Assembly: GCA_028583605.1 (NCBI GenBank)
Contig: CM053328.1
Location: forward strand, 9,192,782-9,256,781
Source of the DNA: Dastarcus helophoroides
Taxonomy: Eukaryota; Arthropoda; Insecta; Coleoptera; Bothrideridae
DNA length: 64,000 bases
Direction: 5' to 3'
Both the position numbers and the translations under genes were made by a program. The notes beneath the pieces were generated by a model. The model saw nothing but the letters and a program-made list of their open reading frames with translations, did no database searches and was not told where the DNA came from. Below, in pieces: positions 10,630 through 21,263 of the stretch. Each line of letters begins with the position of its first letter. Positions within the stretch are counted from its first letter, which is position 1.

Positions 10630-12205
10630 GAAAAATTTTCTATTTCGAATCTGAAGTCGAAATCTTACAAAAATAAAGTATTAAAGTGGCATATTTATGA
10701 TAGGATTAAGAAAAGTTAAAGTTTTGGAAACAGTCAAATCTATCGGCTAGGATTTTGACAAAGTTTTGACTTTTTTTCTTAAGATTCGAAATTTTTCATC
10801 TCCATATATCTTCATTTCTAACTGCCCAGTGTGCTCCAAGGGCATAATACAATTATCCTTTGCTAATGGATTAGGACTGACTTATTTTCATGAAAATTCG
10901 ATTATTTTAGCCAATATTTCAGAATTAAGGTAGACATTTTGAGAATTTTTGTACTACACGTATATCTGGAATCTTTTTTTATGTTAACTGGTTTTTTCAT
11001 AATCCCGGATTTGGACTCAAAGATTTTTATTAATTTTTTAATTTCGAGATTTAAGTGAAAATTTCAAGAAAAAAATTTTGCAGAACAAATCAAAATTTTT
11101 AGAAAATGCTCAATTTTTACTTCACAGTGAAAAGTCTTAATCGAAAACTTAATTCATTGTAAAAGAAAATTTATTTAAATTCCTGAAGTATCTTTTTCTA
11201 GTAATGCTGAAGTTATAAGTAACAAGTTAATGTTAAAGTTAAACCTAAAATATTTAAACCCAACAATTAATTTTTTTTTTCATTTATAATTGTAACTAGT
11301 TTATATCCGCAACTTCATCAGGATGAACAAATACCGACGAGATAAAAACATATAATTTTTTGAAGTTACTTATTCGAAAAAGGGGAAATGATCTACCCCA
11401 AAAAACATCTAGACAGCTAAATTTTGCGGCGAAATCTCCAACGAGATGTATTAAGCCACATAGAAATATTCTTTAGCAAAACTTTGCTTTTATCCTCCAT
11501 TTGGGACTCTTCGATTTTCTCTTCAAATTTTGTAGTTTCGCACAAAATTTTGTTAACAAAACAAACGAAATATTCAAGCTTAGTGTCAAAATCTGCGACT
11601 AAAATAAAAATTGTAAAATTGTTGTATATAACATCGACGTTTTGACTATATTCTCAAAATTACAAAAGTTAAACTTAAATTGATATTTTTTTATTTCAAA
11701 TTTTAATTCTAGGGAAAACAGTTAAAATTTTTAGAAAGTTCTAGATTATAAGTCAAAATAAAAACTTGGAAGAAAAACTAAATCAATTTAAAGGAAACGA
11801 TCATCATATCTAGAAGATGTTTTTAAAAAATCACTAAAAAAAAATGATGGAAGTCCAGTGGGCCTTTTTAAAAGTAAACAAAAATCCAGACAAATTTTTG
11901 CAGACAAATTTTTGTCCAAAAATTTTCTTTATAATTACTCGAAAGAGCTGATTGTAAATAATTTCAAGGCTTAAGATCTGAAGCTAAAAATTTGAGACCT
12001 TATTTTGCTTTTTGCTATTTATGTCGTGTTCATTTTGCTTTGAGTTACTGCCTTTTGAAAATGACATAAAAATTAGGCATTTTTTTATACTCTTTCATTT
12101 CTGTGTCTAGTGAACATTTCGGAAAATACTGTTATAATTCTATTATGAATATATTGTATCAAAATTGTTCTGTGGTATAGAAGGACTAATTGTTGAAATT
12201 ATTGA
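10630..12205. other. AT-rich stretch, nothing recognised
   Basis: Degenerate A/T runs. The 73-codon plus-strand frame at 11,424-11,645 has no motif and low complexity, and I do not call it a gene. Confidence 0.4.
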
Positions 12206-12208
12206 ATT

Positions 12209-12224
12209 TTGGTGGATGCGCCGG
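12209..12224 (+). promoter_or_regulatory. Copy of the TTGGTGGATGCGCCGG motif
   Basis: Exact 16-base copy in flanks unrelated to the other copies. It lies about 700 bases before the more complex island at 12.9-13.5 kb. Confidence 0.5.
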
Positions 12225-12666
12225 ATTTTCCATTGAAATTATTGTAATATGTATACCAGTTTTCCCAAATTTTATTAAGTTCAAGAAGTATAATTTTTCC
12301 CTTTGTTAACTTTTTTCTGCGCTTACGTAAACTTACTATAAAATAAATTTTTAAATTACTGTAAACTACTGATAAATTTTTGAATTTATTTTTCTAAAAG
12401 GTTTGCATAAACTGCATTTAGGTGAACAATATATTTCAGTTTTTTCAACAATTTGTTTCCAAAGAGATTACGTGGACTCGAAAAAGGTCAATGAGATGAA
12501 CAGTAATATTTCCACCCAATTAAAAAAGTACATATTATAATTAGCACCAAAAAAATTTTCCAAATTATTAAGGTGTTAAATTAGTTAGATTAAGATCTTG
12601 TCGATTGTTTGAAAGACTGTTATTATACATTTCGAGTCCATATTTTTTATGTAAATAGACTAAAAT

Positions 12667-12693
12667 TATTAATAATAATAATAATAATAATAA
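12667..12693 (+). repeat. (AAT)n microsatellite
   Basis: Eight to nine uninterrupted AAT repeats. Confidence 0.95.
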
Positions 12694-12899
12694 GAAACAA
12701 TCTAATCAAATGATGAACTCATGAAATAAAAAAATTGTGGAATGATTTTTGTAACTTATGTTATTTTTTTTAATTGTGTCTTTTAAAGTTTATTTCCAGA
12801 ATAATTCAGAAGTTTTTTATATGAGGAATGTTTGTTATAAAAAATTATAGAATCTTTTTTAAACAGCAGCCTAAAGAATACCTGTAGCCTTTTTTCTTA

Positions 12900-13480
12900 A
12901 GACACGAAAAAAATTTGAAATTTGTCATTGTAACAATGACTTTAGTTACGATTTTGTCAGAACGAAACCGAAGAACTCGTATCAAGCTCTCACTAGCAAT
13001 AACCATAAAACTCCTCCGATTTTCCGCACGAGAACTCTACCTGTTGATGTGTCTCGGCGATTACAATTTGGACGATTACGCGTCGCTATCCGCAACTACC
13101 CGCTAGAATTAATAGTAACTGGGACGAATGTTCGCAAACCCGACGATGACAACAACGCTAACGGATTTGTTGTAACGCCAAAGACCGATTAAACCGTCGG
13201 TCGTGGGTGATGTGGCCCCGTAAGCTTGATATCAAGGCGACGACTAAAAACATGGGGCTTTCAACTCGCCCAGCCTGCCGCAGATGGCAGCAGCGATGCG
13301 CCGATACTCCCCGACCCGCCACCGGCCCGAAATCTACAGGTGGTGTTTGACCGACTTACTTCATTATTTATAAAAAAAAACAATCCGCACGTAACGTCGG
13401 CGTGTTTGTTTATAATTTTTGGCTCAAATCGTATCGATTTCGATGGCTTTGTGATTAGAGTGATTTAATTGACGACATTT
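12900..13480. other. GC-richer unique island
   Basis: The sequence has near-balanced composition and many CpG dinucleotides. Two plus-strand frames (12,915-13,106, 63 codons; 13,226-13,468, 80 codons) start with ATG but show no family motif, so a coding role is not supported. It contains GATGCGCCG at 13,295-13,303, nine bases of the 16-mer motif. Regulatory DNA or an old exon are both possible. Confidence 0.3.
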
Positions 13481-13774
13481 GTCCCACTTCTGGTATGAAT
13501 AATTTCGTGAAATGTGGACAACTCAGTCAGGTAATCATTAAATCAGTAATGCTGGTCGTGAAATGACACGTTGCTTTTGTGATTGAATTTAAACTTTTTA
13601 TAAAGACTTTAATTGTCTAATTCGGTTTTTCCCAACTTTTTTTAATAAGAGATACTTTCCAATTTCCTGATTTACCACCTATATCCTAAGAAATAATTAG
13701 TAAAATCGACGAAGCATTTTCATGACATGTACGAAAGCTTAAGAAAGAACCCTCCAATGCATTAAATGATGATA

Positions 13775-14640
13775 CCAAATTGGAAAATAATGAATGAGTT
13801 TCAAAAAAATCCACATCCTTCAAGTCGATAAGTAGCTGCAGCACTGAACGTTAGTCATTTCTCGATTATTAGTGTACTGAAAGAAAATAAGCTGCATCCT
13901 TATAATCTGACACCATGTAAAGAGCTCAGTGAGTACGATTTTAATAGAAGAACTCACTTTTGTGACCAAATGATGCAACGATTAGATAATAATGTCTTCG
14001 AAATAGAAAACATATTGTTTTCTGATGGGTCCACTTTTATTCTTCACGGACATGTAAATCGTCAAAACTGACGCTATTGGGCTAGGGAAAATTCCCAGTG
14101 GGTGAGAGAATGGCATACACAGAACCCTGAAAAAGTTGATGTTTGGGCAGGGATTATTGGAAATCATATCATTGGTCCAATTTTCATTGATGAAAATTTA
14201 AATGGAGATAATTGTTAAGCATTGATCCCAAACAACATTGTACCAGCTTTGATAAATGTATATCCAGCTGAAGAAAATCCACACTTTTCAGCTAATGTAA
14301 TATGGTTCAAGCAAAATGGAGCACCACCACGCCACCAGGTCAATGGCCGGCAATATCTCAATTTTACATTTTCAAATCAGTGGATAATTAGACAAGGTAC
14401 GGTATAATGCCCACCACGATCACCAAACCTGACGCCTCTGGACATTTTTTATGGGGTTATGTGAAAGGTACAGTTTATAAAACCAAACCCCGCAACGTAG
14501 CTGACTTACTAGCAAGAATAACGCTTGCGATTGCGTCGGTGACACCAGAGGTGTTGATTAATGTCAAGAGACATTTTTATTCAGTATTAGGATGCTGTCA
14601 AGTTGTTGGAGGTGCCCATTTTGAACATATTCTACATTAG
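13775..14640 (+). pseudogene. Tc1/mariner-superfamily transposase pseudogene (DD41D-like)
   Basis: An old copy of a cut-and-paste DNA transposase. The readable protein runs from an N-terminal helix-turn-helix remnant (VAAALNVSHFSIISVLKENK) through the first catalytic block (ILFSDGSTF), DVWAGIIGNHIIGPIF, the second block (WFKQNGAPPR) and the third (PPRSPNLTPLD, then FLWGYVKGTVY) to GGAHFEHIL before the stop at 14,640. The spacing between second and third catalytic positions is 41 residues, as in the DD41D group of IS630/Tc1/mariner elements. It is dead: stop codons near 13,839, 14,068, 14,216 and 14,405, a one-base frameshift near 14,440 inside LDFFLWGY, and the second catalytic Asp replaced by Asn. 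No terminal inverted repeats were found. Confidence 0.85.
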
Positions 14641-15345
14641 GTATGGTTTATTTTTTATTTTATTAAAGCAAATATTAGATTTATATTTTGTTATTGAAAA
14701 TAGATTTTTTTTACTCCTAATTTTTGAAGAATATATAACAACCATGACATTTTTGATTAGAAAATAAAAAGACCTTTCAAATAAGATAAAACAAGCTCCT
14801 ACTTTCGGTTTAAAAATTTAGGGATTGCAACTGTCATTCGAAAAGGAATTAATTTTTTACGGTGAAGGATTACGTTTTATAAACTAAAATTCACATGTCT
14901 CGAGATTTTTTCATAAATTCGAGATACGAAAAGGTAAGTTTCCATTACATTCCGATGCAGTATTTTACCCGAATTTCTTTCTTGTAATTTTAAACTTATT
15001 TCCCTTTTTGCTTCTTGAATAAACTAACATGGCTTACGAATCATTGCTCCTCACACAAAAATGACAGAATATAAATTCAAGCTCTCCCGGTGATATATTA
15101 TGCCAGTATTAAAAATTTATGCCAAGCTCAACTCATTACAAAATCGATAATCCGGCATGAAACTGGAACTTTAGACGTATACTCATGTAGAAAGCTAAGC
15201 AACTTATTTCGGAATTATGCCTCTTTTAGATCATTTTTTTTCTCACCATCTATGCTGCCGAATTATCTTTTAAAGTTATTCGGCAAATTACATTTTTTAT
15301 AACAACAGATATCATCTCCCACAATATCCAGACATCTGGATATAA
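14641..15345. other. Unique AT-rich stretch, nothing recognised
   Basis: Contains a 70-codon plus-strand frame (15,090-15,302) without motif and a small perfect hairpin, ATATCCAGA-ca-TCTGGATAT, at 15,324-15,343. Confidence 0.35.
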
Positions 15346-15349
15346 ATAA

Positions 15350-15545
15350 TTTATAATTTGTCATATCACATAAACAATAGAATATTTATAGTTTATCTAA
15401 AATAGTATTGTGAATAAAGTAGTAAAATATGAGGATTTCTAGCGGTACCGTTCTTGCGTAATCGAAATGTGAATACCGAATTTTGATGCTTTATGCCGCA
15501 AGTTAAGGAAACTTCTTGAAGTAATAGCAGCATAGATATGAGATT
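15350..15545 (+). repeat. Dispersed repeat, copy related to 54,420
   Basis: Shares TTTCTAGCGGTACCGTT (here GATTTCTAGCGGTACCGTTC), ATGCTT and CTTGAAGTAATAGCA with 54,490-54,602 in the same order and spacing. No coding content is recognised. It ends just before the fold-back element. Confidence 0.6.
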
Positions 15546-15617
15546 AGATTAGATATGATATGGATCGGACACTCATCACAATGACCTTAGAAATCTAGTG
15601 TGATAAATCCCGATATA

Positions 15618-16993
15618 CAGGTGGACCATAAGTAATGGTACATAGAGCAAGAGTAAATTTTTCGTATAAAAATAAAGTGATTTAGCCACATTTACCTTAT
15701 GCCAAAAGTTGATAGTAACAGAGGTATAAGGTGTCAAAGTTGAAAAAAAAATTGTGATTTTTTCGCATAACTGATGAACACATTTTACTAAAGACAAGCA
15801 ATTTGGCATAGAGGGGTTCCTTTGGTCAAGAAATTCTAATTTGCTAACAGATTGCCAGTAACTCATAGGGGGCGCCACCTCCGTTACCTTGTATTATTCT
15901 AAAGCATCTTAACTTCTTTGTGCCTTTATGTACACTTATTTTAAGTAGATATTTTTGCTAACCTACATTTTGTACGTAAAAAAGGTATACTTTCTAAATG
16001 TTGATACAATAAACCGTTTTCAAGATATTTACTTTCAAAATTTGCAGTATGTTTATTTTAAGTTATGTAAATGTGAATTTTTCGCAGTAGCTTTCAAAAT
16101 AAAAGTAATAAAACTGACTCTAATATAGTTCATATCAAATATTGCTCCACTGACATTATTATTACTATTATTTTAAATTTCTAAAGCAAATTTAAATAAA
16201 ATACCAAAACAAAATTTATTTTCAAAAATAAGTTTGTGAGAAATGACTTTTTTCATGTAAAGGGATTGTAAACAATTAAAAATCTGGGTGTCTTTTATTG
16301 AAATTCATCTTTAAATATGTGCTTTGACCACACAGATTATTAAAATTTTCTTGTGGGACTCGGACATCATATCTCACATCTCTACGTTAGAAAATAAATA
16401 ACGTCTTAATTTTTTGGATTTTCTTTATTGAGATTTTCAACATTTAGGTAAAAATATTATCAGCAAAGTAATATTTGACATAAATAACTTTCAAAGCTGT
16501 CTTATGATTACTTTTTTTTTCAAGCCTACTTCGAAAATTTAATATCTTTGCAATTTAAAACCAAGGCACGTCAAGCTATAAAGGCAAATATCTTGGAAAC
16601 GGTTGCTCCAAACTTTTAAAAACTACACCTTTTTTACGTAAAAAATATGGGAAAATAAAATAACCCATTTAAAATTTATATACGTGGATGCACAAAAAAG
16701 TTATGACGATTTAGAATTATGCAGGATAGCCCAGGTAGCGCCCCCTATCAGTTATTGGTAATATGTTAGCAAATTAGAGTTTGTGGACCTAAGAAACCCC
16801 CTTGTTCCAAATTTTGTACCAATATTAGAACTCATTCCATAGTTATACGGAAAAATCAAATTTTTTTTTCAACTTTGACACTCTGTATCTCTGTTAATAT
16901 CAACTTTTGGTATAAGGTAAATGTAGCTAAATCACATTATTTTTATTCAAAGAATCCACCATTGCTCTATTTACCATTATTTATGGTCCAGCC
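15618..16993. mobile_element. TA-flanked fold-back transposon, 1,376 bp, copy 1
   Basis: The element begins CAGGTGGACCATAAGTAAT and ends with the complement, GGTCCAGCC. The two halves are inverted copies of each other over almost the entire length (about 650 bp arms). TA stands on both sides (15,616-15,617 and 16,994-16,995), as with Tc1/mariner-type insertions. It encodes no transposase. Each arm holds a perfect AGGGGGCGCY core (15,867-15,876; complement at 16,737-16,746) like that bound by CTCF. Its transcript would fold into a very long double strand. The 100-codon minus frame at 15,576-15,878 lies over the end and is not a gene. Confidence 0.8.
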
Positions 16994-17034
16994 TATATAT
17001 TGTTTCTTAATTCCCAAGATTTTGTAAGAGCCTA

Positions 17035-17796
17035 GGATTTTCCTAGTGGAAATTTTACTTAACTCTGCAAGTGTAACTTGTTCCTATTCCAGATGAAGTA
17101 GTCCTCTGTAAAACAGTGCTTGGCATGTGCAAAGAAGTGTTCTGCTGTTTCCTTGGCTTCGTTGCACAAGCGGCAATCTCTGACTGCTTTGCATATCTTT
17201 TTGAGATGGGATCTTAGCGGGCAGTATTCTGTACGAAGCCCTGTTATTAATCTTAACTCCGGTTTGCTGAAGTCGAGTCTTCGTTCTGGTGTGCGAATAT
17301 GTGATGAACTTTTTCGCATGGTGTTGTCCTGAAATTAATTTCCAGTGGGATTATTTTTGTTTCTTTTCCCATTTTGGACTTCATTTCTTATGTGACATTT
17401 TGCTACATCAAAGTAAGGTTCGACTCCAAGAAATGAAAATGTTGCATCTTCTCTTACTAGGTAATCAGCAATCTCATTTCCTTTAATGCATATGTGTGCT
17501 GGCACCCACATTAAGATTACCTTGTTGTGGGCAGCCAACTGTTTAAGTAGTTGTAGACAGTCCCACACTATTATGGATTCCACAGTAAAGCTACTCAGAG
17601 CTTTAAGAGCCGCTTGAAGGTGTGAACAGATATAGATCCTTGCTCCTCCTAAGTCCTTCGATAGGGATTCCCGACTGCATAGTTCTACGGCATGTACTTC
17701 TGCCTGGAAGATTATGTGGGTTTGACCTAAGGCTTTTGTTAGCCTACAACTTGGGGCATACACACCAACCCTAATTTCTGCTGTTTTTGGTCCATC
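17035..17796 (-). pseudogene. LINE 3' part: RNase H domain and C-terminal Cys/His region
   Basis: The C-terminal part of a non-LTR retrotransposon polyprotein. On the minus strand it resumes at the first catalytic Asp of RNase H (DGPKTAEIRVGVYAP), continues with FQAEVHAVELC (catalytic Glu), SHLQAALKAL, WVPAHICIKGNEIADYL (last Asp), and after a frameshift near 17,330 with RKSSSHIRTPERRLDFSKPELRLITG and the zinc-type CRLCNEAKETAEHFFAHAKHC, stopping near 17,059. In SHLQAAL the usual catalytic Asp of SDSQAAL is His, and the frameshift also kills it. RNase H-bearing LINEs of the I/LOA type fit best. The preceding part lies at 19,547-20,085, across an inserted LTR. Confidence 0.85.
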
Positions 17797-19546
17797 TGTT
17801 ACGGTTTAAATTTCCGTTAGAAATAGGGCTTGTGGCTAGGCCACCAAACATACATTGGTTGGTTTTATAAGTGCTGGCATATCTTCTGTCAGTCTTGGTG
17901 TGGGAGAAATCGGCCATCTTTTCTCTGGTCGTTCGCTTGGGTGTCATCCTTCTCAAGGTGAGGTTACAGCATTTTCCAAGTGCATCTTGGTTGTTTTTCC
18001 TGTAAGGGATTTACTGTAACCCATCTTCGGATCGTCTGGGGCTATTGTATTTTGTAGTGTTATTGTGTGTGAACTAAAACCTCAGATGGTTCCGGTATTT
18101 CGGGAATAAGCAGGAAGGTGCTTCCCAAGCACGCGGCAGAGTCGACTAATAACCAAGGTATGAGCATGTGCCCCTCAACCCTCGGTATTTGAAAGGGTAA
18201 ATCCTATTTTTCTTCATCCTTATAGGCTCTTTTTCGGTTGGGATCCTTGTCGGATTCATTTTTAAATCCTGGTCATCAGAAACTTTGGATCCATCTCTGA
18301 TCGGCCAATCAGGACCTGAAAAGGGACACGGGGAGTTTCAAAGGAGTGGCCATCGTCTCGTGGAAACCTCCAAGTGTGGGCTTCGAGGACTTCGGTGAAG
18401 GGAGTTCGTGTAAATCGACTCAGTAGCTGCACGAAATACCAGCATCCTTTTCGACCTGGGACCCTTCACGACGATCACTTAAGTACCCCATCTTTATATT
18501 TTTATTTGGGGATTGTCCCAACCATGTCAATTATTTGGAGTGAACCTAAAGTATAATTCAGTTTGAAATTTTACCTACAGCCCCTTTTCATTTGTTTACG
18601 TAGCTTGTTCTGGTGGGCTTGGGTCCAGCCAGTGTCAATTTTGTTCCAGTTGTCTCATTAATTGTTTTTGAATTCAAAGCCTTAAATTTAGATAGCCTAT
18701 TTAATTTTCCCCGGCTCTAATTAGTGCTAAAACGAGACAGGAACCTCAAATTTGTACTCATTAACCGAGAATGTTAAGATATGAAATATGTATTAAAGGT
18801 AACGTTTACCAACTTTTGTAAACAGCTGTACGGAACAAAGTGCGCACTTTCTTTCAATAAATAGTGTCAGTACTCTAAGACCAGAATAAGAAAGTTGTGA
18901 AAGATACACGTACCTTGAGTGCGTACATTATCAATTGTAAAATACCGTGCAGTACATTAGAGCTTATTCTGCCTTTGAAATATTTTGTTTTATTGCTTCT
19001 AAGAATTATTTTCCTGTCTGTCTAAATTGTAAGGGTAGAACATAGACAGCAACACTCTCAATAAGGTAGGTCACAGAGAGAGTGGCAACGAGAACGGGAA
19101 CTACGCCATCTAGGAGTGAATTGTCCAGCTTCCGTGATTGAGTATCTTTTGGTGAATTTTTCGACGTCTCCGATTGGTATATTGCGTGATTCAAAATCAC
19201 CTGGCGCCCCCTTTTTGGTATTCTTTAGCCGTCGTGCCGCGCAATTACCAAACTTAATTCTATTTAAGCGGAATCTGGGACTTAGAAATATTTTCACTCC
19301 TGAGTTCCGGACTTGTCACTTTTTGGGAAGTTTTCCACTCAATAGATTTTCACATCGACCCAAACGAGGGGTCCTCACAGGGGTGTACGACTCCCAGCCT
19401 GTAACAAGAAGAGGCTCTTGCTCTTTCCCCAACGCTAGCCGGCGATAGTGAAGGACTTTTTTTTTAGTCTGATAGTGGCACTTAGGAGAATTATAAATTA
19501 TAAATACTTAGCCACGACTCCTTCACTGGGGAAAAACCCCGTAACA
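17797..19546. mobile_element. Solo-LTR-like insertion, 1,750 bp, inside the LINE
   Basis: The segment starts TGTTACGG and ends CCGTAACA, a perfect 8-base inverted repeat with the TG..CA ends of LTRs. It is flanked by identical CATC on both sides (17,793-17,796 and 19,547-19,550), a 4-base target duplication. Removing it and one CATC restores the LINE reading frame exactly across the junction. I see no second internal copy of the ends, so it looks like a solo LTR rather than a full element. AATAAA occurs at 18,857 and an AGGGGGCGCC core, on the minus strand, at 19,203-19,212. Frames inside (110 codons at 19,116-19,448 among others) show no known domain. Gypsy or Bel/Pao origin is possible; I cannot decide the transcribed strand. 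Confidence 0.8.
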
Positions 19547-20085
19547 CATCCGAGTACCAGATAAGTGATCCTTGCGGTAGTTTAAGTTTTTGATCCATCC
19601 CACTAATATGACGATCACTTATGACCACTTCAAATGAGTGTTCAAACTCTAACCTGGTTTGTATTGTATCAAACGGTATTGTATCAACCGGTTTTATCGT
19701 TGCCAATGACACAAATTCTTTAAGAATACTCATGTGTCCGATAAAATCTCCTTCCTTCAGATCTACTGCCTGAACAAGTCTTAAAGCCCCCAGAATTGTC
19801 TCCTTTTTTACCTGAGATGTAAAGGGGGGAAATTCTGCATAACTCTCAGAGCTACAGTTAAATAGGTTTTCATTGCTCCTGTAATTCCAAGACATGCTAA
19901 ATGTTGTAGTTTTACAAGTTTATCTTGTGCTGTCTTTTCTTTTGCTTTTGGCCACCATACTCACGAGGCGTAACCATTGGTCTAATAACCATCAGGTAAT
20001 ACCAGTAGATCATTTTGGGGTTCAGTCCCCAGGTTTTTCTAAAGAGTCTACAAAAAGCTTTAACCAAACCTTTCTAATATCTGGA
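19547..20085 (-). pseudogene. LINE middle part: end of reverse transcriptase to start of RNase H
   Basis: Upstream part of the LINE continued at 17,796. On the minus strand, with frameshifts, it reads VKAFCRLFRKTWGLNPKM, IYWYYLMVIRPMVT, WWPKAKEKTAQDKL, LQHLACLGITGAMKT, VALRVMQNFPPLHL, then GALRLVQAVDLKEGDF, GHMSILKEF, FEHSFEVVISDR and LPQGSLIWYSD. This is the familiar connection between reverse transcriptase and RNase H in I/Jockey-type LINEs. The protein breaks off at the first catalytic Asp of RNase H, where the LTR-like element has inserted. At least two frameshifts (near 19,820 and 19,965) and a stop make it inactive. The minus-strand frame 19,491-19,895 covers only part of it and runs into the inserted element. 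Nothing LINE-like is legible above about 20,085, so the copy is 5'-truncated or decayed. Confidence 0.8.
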
Positions 20086-20580
20086 CGTAACAAATTAGTC
20101 AAAAAAATCACGTTTGTTCGAAAACGCGCAAATGAATTTTAATAAAATTGATCCCACTTCAAAGCATGTCACTATTTCTAGTAACCAATACCAGCCTGAT
20201 TCATTACATGTAAAATTTGATACTCTCTTAGGGATTGAATTTAAAAAATCCTTTCGCAGTGGATGCCTACGTCGTATAAGGAACCTTGTCCCAAATTTCA
20301 TGTTTTGAGGTTTAACATTTTCAGTGATTTAGTGATAAGTGTAAGGCAAGCAAAATATTTCAGAATTATGCCATATTTATGTCGTTTCCCTAGTGAGGCG
20401 TAGAGATATGATAAGGGGGGTCTAGGCGGACATCTTAAGAGAAAAAATTCATTTGAAGTGTTAAATCCACTCGTTAATTCATTCGATCGTTGTTCAAGTT
20501 TTGACAATCTAAATTTGTAGCGCCCCTTGTCCCCCGCTACTAAAATTATATTTTCCTCAACCATACGACACAACTAAGAA
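20086..20580. other. Unassigned, moderately complex stretch
   Basis: Several 64-91 codon frames exist on both strands (for example 20,298-20,573 minus), none with a recognisable motif. It could be further decayed LINE sequence or unique DNA. Confidence 0.25.
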
Positions 20581-20597
20581 TAGAAAATGTTGTTTTT

Positions 20598-20836
20598 TTT
20601 TTTGGTGGAACAGACTCGTCCTTGATTATCTTCAAAAATTGAAATACAAATCTTGTCCCCTGAAACCAAGAAAGATTAAAAAACACAGCAAACGTTGTTC
20701 TAATGTGTTTCGATAACCAAGCTGTGATCTTGCATTATCTCTGAAGATGATAGCTTAACTATCGAAACACGCTAGAGCAACATTTGTTGTGTTTTTTAAT
20801 CTTTTTTGGTTTCAGGGGACAAGATTTGTGTTTCAG
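20598..20836 (-). mobile_element. Hairpin retroposon with a 17 bp target duplication
   Basis: The tail complement TTTGGTGGAACAGACTCGTC is at the left and the 5' start CTGAAACACAAATCTTGTCC at the right on the minus strand. Flanks TAGAAAATGTTGTTTTT (20,581-20,597) and TAGAAAATGTCTTTTTT (20,837-20,853) differ at two of 17 positions. Both hairpin arms are present. Confidence 0.8.
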
Positions 20837-20853
20837 TAGAAAATGTCTTTTTT

Positions 20854-21029
20854 TAAATTTCCCTTTTTGAAAACTTCGTCTATCGTGAAATTTTTGACTT
20901 TCTTTGAAAATTCCTGTTTTTAGAAAATTTCGCCTTTCTTTGTTTCAAATTACTCACCTTTTTTTTGGAAATTTTGACTTTCGGTTTTTGGCATTCATTT
21001 TAAAAAATTTGAATTTTTTTGCAAATTCT
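20854..21029 (+). repeat. ~18-base array, T-rich, short block
   Basis: T-runs alternating with AAAATTTCGNCTTT-like units, separated from the following larger array by the hairpin retroposon at 21,030. Confidence 0.6.
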
Positions 21030-21263
21030 AACAAATCTTGTCCCCTGAAACCAAGAAAAATTAAAAAAACACAACAAATTTTGCTGTAACGCGTTTCGAT
21101 AGCCAAGATATCATCTTCAGAGAGATACTGAAGATGATAGCTTGACTATCGAAACGCGTTAGAGCAACATTTGTTGCGTTTTTTAATCTTTCTTGGTTTC
21201 AGGGGACAAAATTTGTATTTTAATTTTTGACGATAATCAAGGACCAATCCGTTACACCAAAAT
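21030..21263 (+). mobile_element. Hairpin retroposon, near-complete hairpin
   Basis: Begins ACAAATCTTGTCCCC, shows both arms joined by the loop CATCTTCAGAGAGATACTG, and ends ..CCGTTACACCAAAA. It is inserted in the 18-base array, whose low complexity hides any target duplication. Confidence 0.8.

Noticed and set aside
13295..13303. GATGCGCCG as a seventh motif copy
   Set aside because: Nine of 16 bases in a GC-richer island can occur by chance; kept only as a remark.
15576..15878. 100-codon minus-strand ORF as a gene
   Set aside because: It is the translation of the fold-back element arm; the paralogous frame at 34,708 is shorter and disrupted.
16683..16697. TGGATGCAC in the fold-back arm as a further copy of the 16-mer motif
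   Set aside because: Only about nine bases agree and the GC-rich half is missing.
19116..19448. 110-codon plus-strand ORF within the LTR-like insertion as a gene
   Set aside because: Overlapping minus frames are equally open and no motif is present; it lies wholly inside a mobile element.
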